From: RHKX01 sp035759925
GTDB lineage: Bacteria > Actinomycetota > Thermoleophilia > Solirubrobacterales > 70-9
NCBI GenBank assembly: GCA_035759925.1
Contig: DASTTY010000078.1
Coordinates: 1 to 64,000 of the forward strand
Direction: 5' to 3'
Length of the DNA stretch: 64,000 nt
A program made the position numbers and the translations under genes. The stretch's first letter is position 1, and every line of letters begins with the position of its first letter. Of this stretch, positions 16,326 to 24,609 are shown in pieces. The notes under the pieces were generated by a model. The model was not told where the DNA came from, did not search any database, and saw nothing but the letters and a program-made list of their open reading frames with translations.

Positions 16326-17531
16326 TCAGTCGTCGGAGACGGCGACGGCGTTGGCGACTGCGGAGCGGCCGTTCGAGCCCATCCCGACGGACTGGCTGCG
16401 CTGTAGCTGCTTGCCCTCGGTCTGAAGCGCCGGCGCGACCATGACCTCGGCCCGGTGGAACGAGGGGATGTCCTCGTAGCCGGTCGTGGCCATCGACGTC
16501 CGCAGCGCCCCCATCAGGTTGAACGTGCCGTCGTTCTCGTTGGCCGGGCCGAGCAGGATCTGCTCGAGCGAGCCGTCCTGAACCGTGGTGACCCGGGTCC
16601 CGCGCGGCAGCGACGGATGGAACGTCGCCATCCCCCAGTGGTAGCCGCGGCCGGGCGCCTCCTTGGCGCGGGCGAGCGGCGAGCCGATCATCACCGCATC
16701 GGCGCCACAGGCGACCGCCTTCGAGACGTCGCCGCCGGTCCGCATCCCGCCGTCGGCGATCACGTTGCAGTACTGGCCGGTCTCGAGCATGTGCTGGGAG
16801 CGCGCCGCCGCGACGTCGGCGATCGCCGTCGCCTGGGGGACGCCGATCCCGAGCACGCCGCGGGTCGTGCAGGCGGCGCCCGGGCCGACGCCGACGAGGA
16901 CGCCGACCGCACCGGTCCGCATCAGGTGCAGGCCGGTCGAGTAGGAGGCGCAGCCGCCGACGACGCAGGGCACCGGGACGCTGGCGATGAACTCCTTCAG
17001 GTTGAGCGGCTCCGAGGTCGATGAGACGTGCTCGGCCGAGATCACCGTGCCCTGGACGACGAGGATGTCGAGGCCGGCCTCGAGCGCTACCTCGTGGTAC
17101 TCGCCGACCTTCTGCGGGGTCAGCGAGCCGGCGCAGACTGCGCCTTCGGACTTGATCTCCTCGATCCGCTGCGCGATCAACTCCGGCTTGACGGGCTCCG
17201 CGTAGATCTCCTGCATCAGCTGCGTCGACCGGCCGGGCGGTGCCGCCGCGATCCGGGCGAGCTGCTCGTCGGCGTCCTCGTAGCGGGACCAGATGCCCTC
17301 GAGGTTGAGGACGCCGAGACCGCCGAGGCGGTTGATCAGCGCCGCGGTCCGCGGGCTGACGACGCCGTCCATCGCCGAGGCGAGGAGCGGCAGCTCGAAG
17401 CGGTAGGGGCCGAGGTTCCAGGTGATGTCGATGTCGTCGGGGTCACGGGTCCGCCGCGAGGGCACGATCGCGATGTCGTCGAACCCGTAGGCCCGACGCG
17501 CCTTCTTTCCCCGTCCGATCTCGACTTCCAA
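16326..17531 (-). CDS. guaB3: GuaB3 family IMP dehydrogenase-related protein
   Basis: This 401-residue TIM-barrel protein has no CBS domains and shows the short actinobacterial GuaB3 pattern: ARRAYGFDDIAIVPSRRTRD at the start, GVGPGAACTTRGVLG around the active-site cysteine, and DGGMRTGGDVSKAVACGADAVMIG. GuaB3 members are purine-salvage oxidoreductases or reductases, so the exact reaction is less certain than for a full IMPDH. The TTG at 17531 was chosen: GGGAG precedes it by eight bases and family similarity starts there. It is followed closely by guaA. Confidence 0.9.
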   Translation of the reverse strand: MEVEIGRGKKARRAYGFDDIAIVPSRRTRDPDDIDITWNLGPYRFELPLLASAMDGVVSPRTAALINRLGGLGVLNLEGIWSRYEDADEQLARIAAAPPGRSTQLMQEIYAEPVKPELIAQRIEEIKSEGAVCAGSLTPQKVGEYHEVALEAGLDILVVQGTVISAEHVSSTSEPLNLKEFIASVPVPCVVGGCASYSTGLHLMRTGAVGVLVGVGPGAACTTRGVLGIGVPQATAIADVAAARSQHMLETGQYCNVIADGGMRTGGDVSKAVACGADAVMIGSPLARAKEAPGRGYHWGMATFHPSLPRGTRVTTVQDGSLEQILLGPANENDGTFNLMGALRTSMATTGYEDIPSFHRAEVMVAPALQTEGKQLQRSQSVGMGSNGRSAVANAVAVSDD

Positions 17532-17569
17532 CTGGTGGCGCTCCCATGGTCGACTGCTGCGAAGCAACG

Positions 17570-17575
17570 ATTGTA
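17570..17575 (-). promoter_or_regulatory. Candidate -10 (TACAAT) for guaB3-guaA
   Basis: TACAAT is one of the best -10 matches in the window. It would start a leader of roughly 30 bases containing GGGAG before the TTG of guaB3. No strong -35 is seen. Confidence 0.5.
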
Positions 17576-17656
17576 GGCGCCCGGTACGACGGGCCGGTCA
17601 CGGCCGTCGTCCGGAAACTGCGGCAAAACGGCTCCCCGGCGGCGCCGGCGGACCAC

Positions 17657-18616
17657 TCAGGCGACGCGGAGCGGCGCCGTCAGCCGGCTGACCTCGACCC
17701 GGCTGGTGAGCCGCGCGGCCTCGGTGCCGTCGATCGTCCCCGCCCCGAGGTGCTGGGTCGACTCGGCCCCGCAGGCGACGCCGTAGGCGAGGCACTCCTC
17801 GACCGCCCGCCCGGCGCGGCGTGCCGCGACGAAGCCGGCCAGGAAGGCATCGCCGGAGCCGACGCTCGCAACGGTGGCGAGCGGCTCGATCGTCGCCTCG
17901 TAGTGGGCGCGTCCGTGACCGTCGTCGACGAGCGCGACGCAGCCCGACGGCGTGGTGACGATCGCCTCCTCGGCGCCCATCCCGACGAGCCCGTCGAGCG
18001 CCGAGACGAGGTCGCCGGGCTCGGTGAACTCGTTGCCCACCGCCTCCTCGGCTTCGGCGACGTTCGGGGCGACCACGGAGGGCTGGGCGCGCAGGCCGAC
18101 CCGCATCGGCTCGCCGTCGGTGTCGAGCAGGGTCGGGACGCCGGCGCTGCGGAGGCCGGCGATCAGGGCCGCGTACTGGTCGGCTTCGGCGCCGGGAGGA
18201 AGCGAGCCCGCGATCACGCAGAAGTCGGCGCCGCCGGCGAGGTAGAGCAGGCGCTCGGTGAAGCGCTCGAGGTCAGCGGCGGTGACCTGCGGGCCGCGCT
18301 CGTTGATCTCGGTCTGCTCGCCCGAGGCCGGGTCGACGATCGAGAGGTTCGTGCGCGAGTCGCCGGCCACCTCGACGAAGTCGTGGAGCACGTGCTCGGC
18401 GTCGAGCAGCTCGCGGATCCGGGCGCCCGTCGGCCCCGCCGCGAACCCGGTCGCGATCACCGGCTCGCCGAGCCCCTTCAGCGCCCGGGCGACGTTGACT
18501 CCCTTGCCGCCGGCGGCCCGCCGCGTGTCGACGACCCGGTGGCGGTTGCCGAGCGCCATCCGCGGTACGGCAACCGTGCGATCGAGCGCGATGTTGAGCG
18601 TCACCGTGAGGATCAT
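17657..18616 (-). CDS. fruK: PfkB family hexose kinase, probable 1-phosphofructokinase
   Basis: This 319-residue ribokinase-fold enzyme shows MILTVTLNIALDRT, RRAAGGKGVNVARALKGLG for sugar phosphate binding, and the catalytic GSGDAFLAGF near the C-terminus. The asparagine-rich start and GGKGVNVAR are typical of the FruK/LacC branch, which phosphorylates fructose-1-P or tagatose-6-P. No PTS gene is nearby, so fructose uptake through PTS is not supported here. It overlaps the DD-carboxypeptidase stop by four bases (ATGA), an unusual pairing of sugar kinase and wall enzyme. Confidence 0.82.
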   Translation of the reverse strand: MILTVTLNIALDRTVAVPRMALGNRHRVVDTRRAAGGKGVNVARALKGLGEPVIATGFAAGPTGARIRELLDAEHVLHDFVEVAGDSRTNLSIVDPASGEQTEINERGPQVTAADLERFTERLLYLAGGADFCVIAGSLPPGAEADQYAALIAGLRSAGVPTLLDTDGEPMRVGLRAQPSVVAPNVAEAEEAVGNEFTEPGDLVSALDGLVGMGAEEAIVTTPSGCVALVDDGHGRAHYEATIEPLATVASVGSGDAFLAGFVAARRAGRAVEECLAYGVACGAESTQHLGAGTIDGTEAARLTSRVEVSRLTAPLRVA

Positions 18617-19929
18617 TCCCCGGCCCCTCTTCTCCGTCTGCGAATCCGCTCCTGGCGATCCCTCATTCTCTCCTCCGAGACGCGATCGCCGTTGTTGCCG
18701 TCATTCCTCCGGCGCCGCAGCGCAATCACGACCACGGCCAGTATGACGATGATCACGGCGACGATCAGCACGACCACCACCGGCCCGCCGATCTTGTCGA
18801 CGATCGTCGGAGCGGCCACCGCGTGGCCGGCGACCAGCGGGACGCGGTCGATGAACCGTCCATCGACGGTCACGGTCGCCGTGCCGAGGCGCTCGCCGGC
18901 GTCGATCGGCCCCTCGACCTCGGCCGGCCCGTCGGCATCGACCTTCACCTCCTGGTCGTCGCGGACCTCGACCGACACGCCGCGGGAGGCGGTCAGGGGC
19001 AGCCTCCCGTCCTCGTAGCGAACCGCGGCGGCGGCCTCGGCGGCCCCGCGCTCGATCGCGTCCTCGCGCGCGTACAGCCCGTAGCCGTAATCGAGCAGGC
19101 GCTCGGTTTCGTCGTTGCGCTCGGTTTCGCTCGGCGCGCCGAGGACGGCGGCGAGCAGCGGAACGCCGTCGCGCTTCGCGGAAGCGACGAGGACGTAGCC
19201 GGCGTCCGTCGTATGCCCGGTCTTGACGCCGTCGACGGTCGGATCGCTGCGCAGCAGGGTGTTCGTGTTGGTGACGGTCCGGTTGCGGGCGCCGCTGGTC
19301 AGCTTCGCCTTCGGCATCGCCACGATCCGCCGGAAGCGCTTGTCGGAGAGAAGCTCCTCGGCGAGCGTCGTCAGATCCTCGGCCGTCGAGTAGTTGCGCT
19401 TCGCATCGAGACCGATCGGGTTCGCGTAGTGGGTCCGGTCGAGGCCGAGCTTGTCCGCGGCGCGGTTCATCTCGGCGACGAAAGCCGGCTCCGAGCCGGC
19501 GATTCCCTGCGCCACCGTCTCCGCCGCGTCGTTGGCGCTCGGCAGCATCATCGCGACGAGCAGGTCGTGGACGGTCAGCCGCTCACCCTTCTCGAGCCCG
19601 GCGAGCGACTCGGCGGGCTCGGCGTCATAGCGGGGAACGACGAGCTTCTCGCCCATCCGCAGGTCGCGCAGTGCCAGATATGCGGTCATGAGCTTCGTCG
19701 TGCTCGCAATCGCGCGGCGCTGCCCGGAGGCCCGCGCGGCGAGCTCGGCACCGTCCTTGAGGTCGATCAGAACCCACGAGGCGGCGTCGAGCTGCGGCGG
19801 CTTCTTCGTGCTCGCGCCGGCGCTCGCCGGAACGAGCCCGGTCGCGACGAGCGCCGCCGTCAGCAGCGCCACGGCCAGGAGCAGCCGGAGGCGGCCCGGC
19901 GCCACCGGTCGGGTCACGGTCACGGACAT
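18613..19929 (-). CDS. D-alanyl-D-alanine carboxypeptidase (S11 family, DacA-like)
   Basis: This 438-residue penicillin-binding protein trims the terminal D-Ala of wall peptides. It has a signal peptide (about 13-37), SxxK at Ser76-Lys79 (ASTTK), SxN at 131-133 (SAN) and KTG at 236-238. A beta-rich C-terminal domain is followed by a membrane helix near 395-420 and a charged tail, so it is anchored outside the membrane. It lies between a LysM protein and the PfkB kinase. Confidence 0.93.
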   Translation of the reverse strand: MSVTVTRPVAPGRLRLLLAVALLTAALVATGLVPASAGASTKKPPQLDAASWVLIDLKDGAELAARASGQRRAIASTTKLMTAYLALRDLRMGEKLVVPRYDAEPAESLAGLEKGERLTVHDLLVAMMLPSANDAAETVAQGIAGSEPAFVAEMNRAADKLGLDRTHYANPIGLDAKRNYSTAEDLTTLAEELLSDKRFRRIVAMPKAKLTSGARNRTVTNTNTLLRSDPTVDGVKTGHTTDAGYVLVASAKRDGVPLLAAVLGAPSETERNDETERLLDYGYGLYAREDAIERGAAEAAAAVRYEDGRLPLTASRGVSVEVRDDQEVKVDADGPAEVEGPIDAGERLGTATVTVDGRFIDRVPLVAGHAVAAPTIVDKIGGPVVVVLIVAVIIVILAVVVIALRRRRNDGNNGDRVSEERMRDRQERIRRRRRGAGE

Positions 19930-19939
19930 CCCGATCTGT

Positions 19940-20287
19940 CTAGCGGATCTGGAGCTCCTGGCCGGCCCCGATCGTCTGCGGATCGATGTCCGGGTTCAGG
20001 CGTTCGAGGCGCTTCACGGAGACATCGAACTTGTCGGCGACGCCGCTCAGGGTGTCGCCCTCCTCGACCACGTACGTCTTCGGGTTCTCGGGGCCGTCCT
20101 TCTTGCTCTTGCCCTCGGAGTTGATGTGTTCCTTCGTGGCCTGCTCGGCCTTGTTCGTGTCGCCGGTGTTCGACGAGACGATGACCCCGATCGCGATCAG
20201 GACGACGATCAGCGCAAGCGGCCCGAGCACTCGGTTGATCCATGAGATCCGATCTGGGGGATGCCCGTGGGCGCTCACCGTGGCCAC
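19940..20287 (-). CDS. LysM-domain membrane protein
   Basis: This 115-residue protein has one membrane helix (about residues 20-42: VLGPLALIVVLIAIGVIV), a lysine-rich linker, and one LysM domain at the C-terminus (YVVEEGDTLSGVADKF ending GAGQELQIR). LysM binds GlcNAc in peptidoglycan, so the protein probably tethers membrane to wall. The GTG at 20287 was chosen because a TACCAT hexamer ends seven bases before it; a second GTG lies at 20278. A long open frame further upstream overlaps the next gene and is spurious. Confidence 0.85.
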   Translation of the reverse strand: MATVSAHGHPPDRISWINRVLGPLALIVVLIAIGVIVSSNTGDTNKAEQATKEHINSEGKSKKDGPENPKTYVVEEGDTLSGVADKFDVSVKRLERLNPDIDPQTIGAGQELQIR

Positions 20288-20294
20288 GAGGTCG

Positions 20295-20300
20295 ATGGTA
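20295..20300 (-). promoter_or_regulatory. Candidate -10 (TACCAT) for leaderless LysM gene
   Basis: TACCAT ends seven bases before the GTG at 20287, with no Shine-Dalgarno sequence between. Confidence 0.45.
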
Positions 20301-20369
20301 CGGAACCCGGAGCGCTGCGGCCACGAAAAATCCCTGCCTGCGGCGGGAATTGCGACCCCGCCGAAGTCC

Positions 20370-21695
20370 TCAGCGGACCACCGCCACGACGGTCTCGACG
20401 GAGATGCCCTCGAGCAGCTCGGCCGCCTGGTCGGCCTCGCCGGGCCGCGCGCCGGGACCGACGAGCGGCACGACCACGTCGACGACCTCGACCACCGCGT
20501 CGGCGTCCTCGCTGCCGAGCAGCGGCGGGGCCGCGTAGAGGACCAGCTCGTAGGCCCGGGCCAGCCTGCCGACGAGCTCGCTGAACCGCTCGCCGGCGAC
20601 GCTCGCGACCGGGCCCGCCGAGCCCGCCGGGACGGCGGCGAACCCGCCCCCGGCTTCGATGCCGCGGAGGACGGCCTGCGGGGCAGCGAGGCCCTCGAGG
20701 TAGTCGTGGAGGCCGGGGGCGGGTGCGACGCCGAGCCGGCCGGCGAGCTCGCCACCGCTGAGGTCGGCATCGACGAGCAGCACCCGGCGCCCGGCCCCGG
20801 CCGCGGCGACTGCGAGCGCGGCGGCAAGCCCGACCGCGTCGGCTCCGGCTCCGACCGCCGTAAGCGCGACCGAGCGGGGACCGCCGGCGGCGCGGAGCGT
20901 GAGCCGGTCAGCGAGCATCCCGACGTCGGGGGACGCGGCCGGCGCGAGCGCAACGCCGTCGCGCCCGGAGACGATCGCCCCGTCCGGGCCGGGGTGAACC
21001 TCGGCGACGGCGGCGCCGAGGCGCTCGGCGAAACGTGCCGCCACGTCGCCGTCGCTTTCGACGGCAGGCGCATCCGGGGCCGGGAAGCCGGCCGACCAGG
21101 ACGCGTCCGTGGGTCCCGCGCCGGGCGCCGGATCGCCTCCGGGGGCGGCGCGGCGGCGCCGGCTCAGGCGCAGCACGGCGACCACGATCAGACCGAGCAG
21201 CAGTCCCGCCGCGAGGCCGATCGCCGCCCAGAGCGGCGCCGACCGGTTCTCGAACGGCGTCGCCGGGATCTTCGTGGCGGCGCCGAGCGCCAGCGGCTTG
21301 CCCTCGACCGCGACGATCGCCCGCTGGAAGCCATCGGCGGCGGCTGCTGCGACGTCGGGCGCGTCGGCGGCGGCGGTGACGATCAGGAAGCCTCCGCGCG
21401 GCGAAGGCCGGACGCTCACGTCGGCGAGCAGGTCGGCGCCGGGGACGTCGTTGCCGAGCAGCCCCGCCGCACGGGTCGCGACCTCGTCGCTCTCGCCGCG
21501 CTGAGCGAAGCGCTCGAGGCGGGCCTGATCGGAGCCCTGGGAATCGCTCTCGACGGCGACCGTGGCGGTGGCCCGGTAGCGCGGCTGATCGGCGACGCCC
21601 CAGGCGAAGCCGAGCGCAGCGCCGATCAGGGCCAGGGCGATGAGGATCCGCCAGGCCGCCGGATCGGATCCACCGGCGTCACCGGCCGCGGTCAA
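20370..21695 (-). CDS. Wzz/BY-kinase-like polysaccharide chain-length protein with degenerate P-loop
   Basis: This 441-residue protein has the plan of actinobacterial chain-length/tyrosine autokinase proteins: a membrane helix at about 16-33, an extracytoplasmic Wzz-like part, a second helix near 155-178, an RRRR stop-transfer, and a cytoplasmic ParA/BY-kinase domain. The Walker A' region VLLVDADLSGGEL is clear, but the Walker A site reads ALTAVGAGADAVGLAAAL, without the GK[ST] triad, and no tyrosine cluster closes the protein. It may act as a pseudo-kinase scaffold. No glycosyltransferase genes surround it. The TTG start follows AGGAG. Confidence 0.65.
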   Translation of the reverse strand: MTAAGDAGGSDPAAWRILIALALIGAALGFAWGVADQPRYRATATVAVESDSQGSDQARLERFAQRGESDEVATRAAGLLGNDVPGADLLADVSVRPSPRGGFLIVTAAADAPDVAAAAADGFQRAIVAVEGKPLALGAATKIPATPFENRSAPLWAAIGLAAGLLLGLIVVAVLRLSRRRRAAPGGDPAPGAGPTDASWSAGFPAPDAPAVESDGDVAARFAERLGAAVAEVHPGPDGAIVSGRDGVALAPAASPDVGMLADRLTLRAAGGPRSVALTAVGAGADAVGLAAALAVAAAGAGRRVLLVDADLSGGELAGRLGVAPAPGLHDYLEGLAAPQAVLRGIEAGGGFAAVPAGSAGPVASVAGERFSELVGRLARAYELVLYAAPPLLGSEDADAVVEVVDVVVPLVGPGARPGEADQAAELLEGISVETVVAVVR

Positions 21696-21699
21696 CCGC

Positions 21700-23322
21700 T
21701 CACATCTCCTCCGGCGCCTCGACCCCGAGCAGGTCGAGAAGCGTGGCGATCGCGTCGCGGGTCGCCGCGCAGACCGTCAGCCGCGCCTGCTCGAGTCCGG
21801 GGCCGGCGCCGACGACGCGGCAGTCCCGGTAGAAGGCATGGAAGTCGGCTGCGACCTCGCGCACGTAGGTCGAGATCCCGTGCGGCTCCCGTTTCGTCGC
21901 GGCGCGGCCGACCTGCTCGGGCATCTCGAGCAGGCGCGCGATCAGCGCCCGCTCGGCCGGCTCGAGGCTGCCCGCCGGAGCCGGGTCGTCGCCGGTCTCG
22001 CCGCCGCGCGCGGCGGCCATCCGGAAGAGGCTGCAGATCCGCGCGTGGGCGTACTGCGCGTAGTAGACGGGGTTGTCGGAGCTGCTCGTCCGCGCGAGAT
22101 CGAGATCGATGTCGATCGGCGTCTCGTGGCTTCGCATCAGCATGAAGAACCGGGTCGCGTCGACGCCGATGTCGTCGAGGAGGTCGTCGAAGCGGGCGAA
22201 GTCGCCGCGGCGCTTCGACATTCGCGCCCGCTCGCCGCCTTCGACGAGGTTGACCATCTGCATGATCGAGACCTCGAAGGAATCGCCGGGCGCCCCGAAG
22301 GCCATGATCGCAGCGCGCATCCGGTTGACGTAGCCGTGGTGGTCGGCCCCGAGGACGTTGATCAGCCGATCGAAGCCACGCTCGAGCTTGTCGCGGTGGT
22401 AGGCGATGTCGCCGGCGAAGTAGGTCGGCGCCCCGTCCGCCCGGATCAGGACGCGGTCCTTGTCGTCGCCGAGCTCCGAGGTCCGCAGCCAGACCGCGCC
22501 CTCGCTGTCGTAGACGAATCCCCGCTCCCGCAGGGCGGTGATCGCGGCATCGAGGGCCCCCGCCTCGTGCAGGGCACCCTCCGAGCTCCAGGTGTCGAAC
22601 TCGACCCGCGCCCGCGACACCGTCTCGCGGATGCCGCCGAGCATCAGCTCGACGCCGAGTCGTCCGAGCTCTCCGGCCGGGAGATCGGCTCCGCGATCGG
22701 CGACGATCCGTTCGCCGATCTCGGTCACGTAATCGCCCTCGTAGCCGCCGGCCGGGACGTCGTCGCCGGCGATCCGGGCCGCGATCGAGGCGCCGAAGAG
22801 GTCGATCTGCGACCCGGTGTCGTTCAGGTAGTACTCGCGCTCGACGCTGTGGCCCGCGAACTCGAGGACCCGCGCCAGCGAGTCCCCGTAGGCGAGGTGG
22901 CGGCCGCTCGCCACCGTCAGCGGGCCGGTCGGGTTGGCGCTGATGAACTCGACGAGGATCGACTCGGGCTGCTCGACGATCCCGGAGCCGAAGCGCCGGC
23001 CGCGGGCGGCGACGAAAGCTGCTGCGTCGCGGACCCAGCCCTCGGACATGTGGAGGTTGAGGAAGCCGGGGCCGGCCACCTCGATCCGCTCGACGGAGTC
23101 GCCGAGCCGCCCGCCGATAGCGGCGGTGAGCTTTGCCGCGACGTCCCGCGGCGGCTCACCGACCAGCGGTGCGGCGAGCATCGCGACGTTCGTCGAGTAG
23201 TCGCCGAACTCGGGCCGCGGCGGCCGCTCGAGGCCGGGGGCGGGAACCGCCGGGTGAAGCTCGGCGCTCGCCGCGGCGATCGCCTCGCGCAGCTCGCCCG
23301 TCGGGTTCGGCTCCGTCTGCAT
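21700..23322 (-). CDS. argS: Arginyl-tRNA synthetase
   Basis: This 540-residue class I synthetase has the HIGH-equivalent region EFISANPTGPLTVASGRHLA, a KMSKS-equivalent ARMSKRRGDF, and the C-terminal DALR anticodon domain (APGLEQARLTVCAATRDAI). The ATG is preceded by TAGAGT eight bases upstream and no ribosome site, consistent with a leaderless message. It is followed five bases later by the Wzz-like gene. Confidence 0.97.
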   Translation of the reverse strand: MQTEPNPTGELREAIAAASAELHPAVPAPGLERPPRPEFGDYSTNVAMLAAPLVGEPPRDVAAKLTAAIGGRLGDSVERIEVAGPGFLNLHMSEGWVRDAAAFVAARGRRFGSGIVEQPESILVEFISANPTGPLTVASGRHLAYGDSLARVLEFAGHSVEREYYLNDTGSQIDLFGASIAARIAGDDVPAGGYEGDYVTEIGERIVADRGADLPAGELGRLGVELMLGGIRETVSRARVEFDTWSSEGALHEAGALDAAITALRERGFVYDSEGAVWLRTSELGDDKDRVLIRADGAPTYFAGDIAYHRDKLERGFDRLINVLGADHHGYVNRMRAAIMAFGAPGDSFEVSIMQMVNLVEGGERARMSKRRGDFARFDDLLDDIGVDATRFFMLMRSHETPIDIDLDLARTSSSDNPVYYAQYAHARICSLFRMAAARGGETGDDPAPAGSLEPAERALIARLLEMPEQVGRAATKREPHGISTYVREVAADFHAFYRDCRVVGAGPGLEQARLTVCAATRDAIATLLDLLGVEAPEEM

Positions 23323-23330
23323 GGGCGGGG

Positions 23331-23336
23331 ACTCTA
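23331..23336 (-). promoter_or_regulatory. Candidate -10 (TAGAGT) for leaderless argS
   Basis: TAGAGT ends eight bases before the argS ATG at 23322. Confidence 0.5.
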
Positions 23337-23377
23337 GAGCGCGGCGGGCCCGGTTCCCGCGGCCGGCCGCCGTCCGC

Positions 23378-24271
23378 TCAACCGCCGGCGATCGACCAGA
23401 CCTGGGCGCGGAGCTCCTCCGCCGCCGCGGTCGGGTCGGGAGCCGATGCGATGCTGCGCGACGCTGTCACCAGCACCGAGCCGGGCCCGGCGAACGCGCC
23501 GCCGAGCGCGCTCGCCGATCCCCCCTGGGCGCCGACGCCGGGCAGCAGGAAGATCGCCCGGGGCATCAGCTCGCGGAGGCGGTCGAGAAACCGCGGCTCG
23601 GTGGCGCCGACGACGGCGCCGGCGCCGCTGAGCTCGCCGGAGCCGGCGAGCCGGCCCGCGAGGCCGTCGACCGCGCGGGCGATCCGCTCGTGGAGCGGCC
23701 CGGCGCCGGTGTCGGCATCGAGGAATTCGGCGGCGCCCCGGTTCGACGTCCTGACGAGCACGAAGAGGCCGGCGCCCGCCGCGGCGGCGGCGTCGACGAG
23801 CGGCTCGAGCGAGTCCTCGCCGAGCAGCGGGTTCAGGGTCACCGCGTCGGCGCCGAGCCCGTCGACCGCCCCCCACGGCGTCTCGGTCCGGCCGATCAGG
23901 GCGTCGGCGTAGGCGGCGGCGCTGACCGGCACGTCGCCGCGCTTGCCGTCGGCGACGACGAGCAGGCCTGCGTCGCGGGCGGCGGCGACGACCGCCTCGA
24001 GAGCGGCCCAGCCCGGCGCCCCGAGCGCCTCGAAGCGGGCGAGCTGGGGCTTGACCGCGACGCAGGCCGGGCCCGCAGCCGCGATCAGCTCGCGGCAGCC
24101 GGCCTCGACGGCCGCGGCGGCGCGCTCACGGGGCGTCCCGGAACCGCCATCGCCGGACCACGGATCGCGGCCGGGGATGGGGTCGAGCCCGAGGCAGACC
24201 TGGCTGCGGCGCTCGGCCTGGAGCGCCGCGAGCCGGTCCGCGAACGGGGTCGGGCCCTCGGGCGTCCTCAG
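23378..24271 (-). CDS. pyrF: Orotidine 5'-phosphate decarboxylase (type 2), probable CTG start
   Basis: The frame reads as a full type 2 OMP decarboxylase of about 297 residues: FADRL...QVCLGLDP near the start, VAVKPQLARFEALG, the catalytic VVADGKRGDVPVSAAAYADA, then TLNPLLGEDSLEPL and FLLPGVGAQGG. It makes UMP in pyrimidine synthesis. No ATG, GTG or TTG occurs in frame before the GTG at 23932, and starting there would remove the catalytic DGKRGD. The only sensible start is the CTG at 24271, which overlaps the hup stop as CTGA with AAGGG just upstream. ORF callers limited to standard starts would truncate this gene. Confidence 0.88.
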   Translation of the reverse strand: MRTPEGPTPFADRLAALQAERRSQVCLGLDPIPGRDPWSGDGGSGTPRERAAAAVEAGCRELIAAAGPACVAVKPQLARFEALGAPGWAALEAVVAAARDAGLLVVADGKRGDVPVSAAAYADALIGRTETPWGAVDGLGADAVTLNPLLGEDSLEPLVDAAAAAGAGLFVLVRTSNRGAAEFLDADTGAGPLHERIARAVDGLAGRLAGSGELSGAGAVVGATEPRFLDRLRELMPRAIFLLPGVGAQGGSASALGGAFAGPGSVLVTASRSIASAPDPTAAAEELRAQVWSIAGG

Positions 24272-24549
24272 GAGCCCTTGACGGCGCTCTTCAGCCCGGC
24301 GCCGGCGGAGAACTTCGGGACCTTGCCGCCCGGGATCGTGATCCGCTCACCCGTGCGCGGGTTGACGCCCTGGCGGGGGCCACGCTCGTTGACGCTGAAC
24401 TTGCCGAAGCCGGTGAAGTTCACATCCTCGCCGGACTTCAGCGCGCCGAGGATGCTGTCGAGGACGGCCTCGACAGCGTCCGTCGCTTCCTTCTTGCTGC
24501 CGATGCGGTCGTCGCTGGCGACGCGCTCGATGAATTCGGCCTTGGTCAC
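24268..24549 (-). CDS. hup: HU family DNA-binding protein
   Basis: This 93-residue histone-like protein has the standard HU fold: helical N-terminus MTKAEFIERVA, the GFGKFSVNER turn, and the DNA-binding arm NPRTGERITIPGGKVPKF with its proline tip. It lacks the long Lys/Ala tail of mycobacterial HupB. The GTG start has AGGAGG eight bases upstream, one of the clearest ribosome sites here, and TAGGGT at 24586-24591 is a likely -10. Its stop codon overlaps the proposed pyrF CTG start. Confidence 0.96.
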   Translation of the reverse strand: MTKAEFIERVASDDRIGSKKEATDAVEAVLDSILGALKSGEDVNFTGFGKFSVNERGPRQGVNPRTGERITIPGGKVPKFSAGAGLKSAVKGS

Positions 24550-24609
24550 TGTGGGTTCCTCCTGTCTGGATGCAGAGCGGGCGCCACCCTAACAAGGCCT
24601 TCCGACGAC

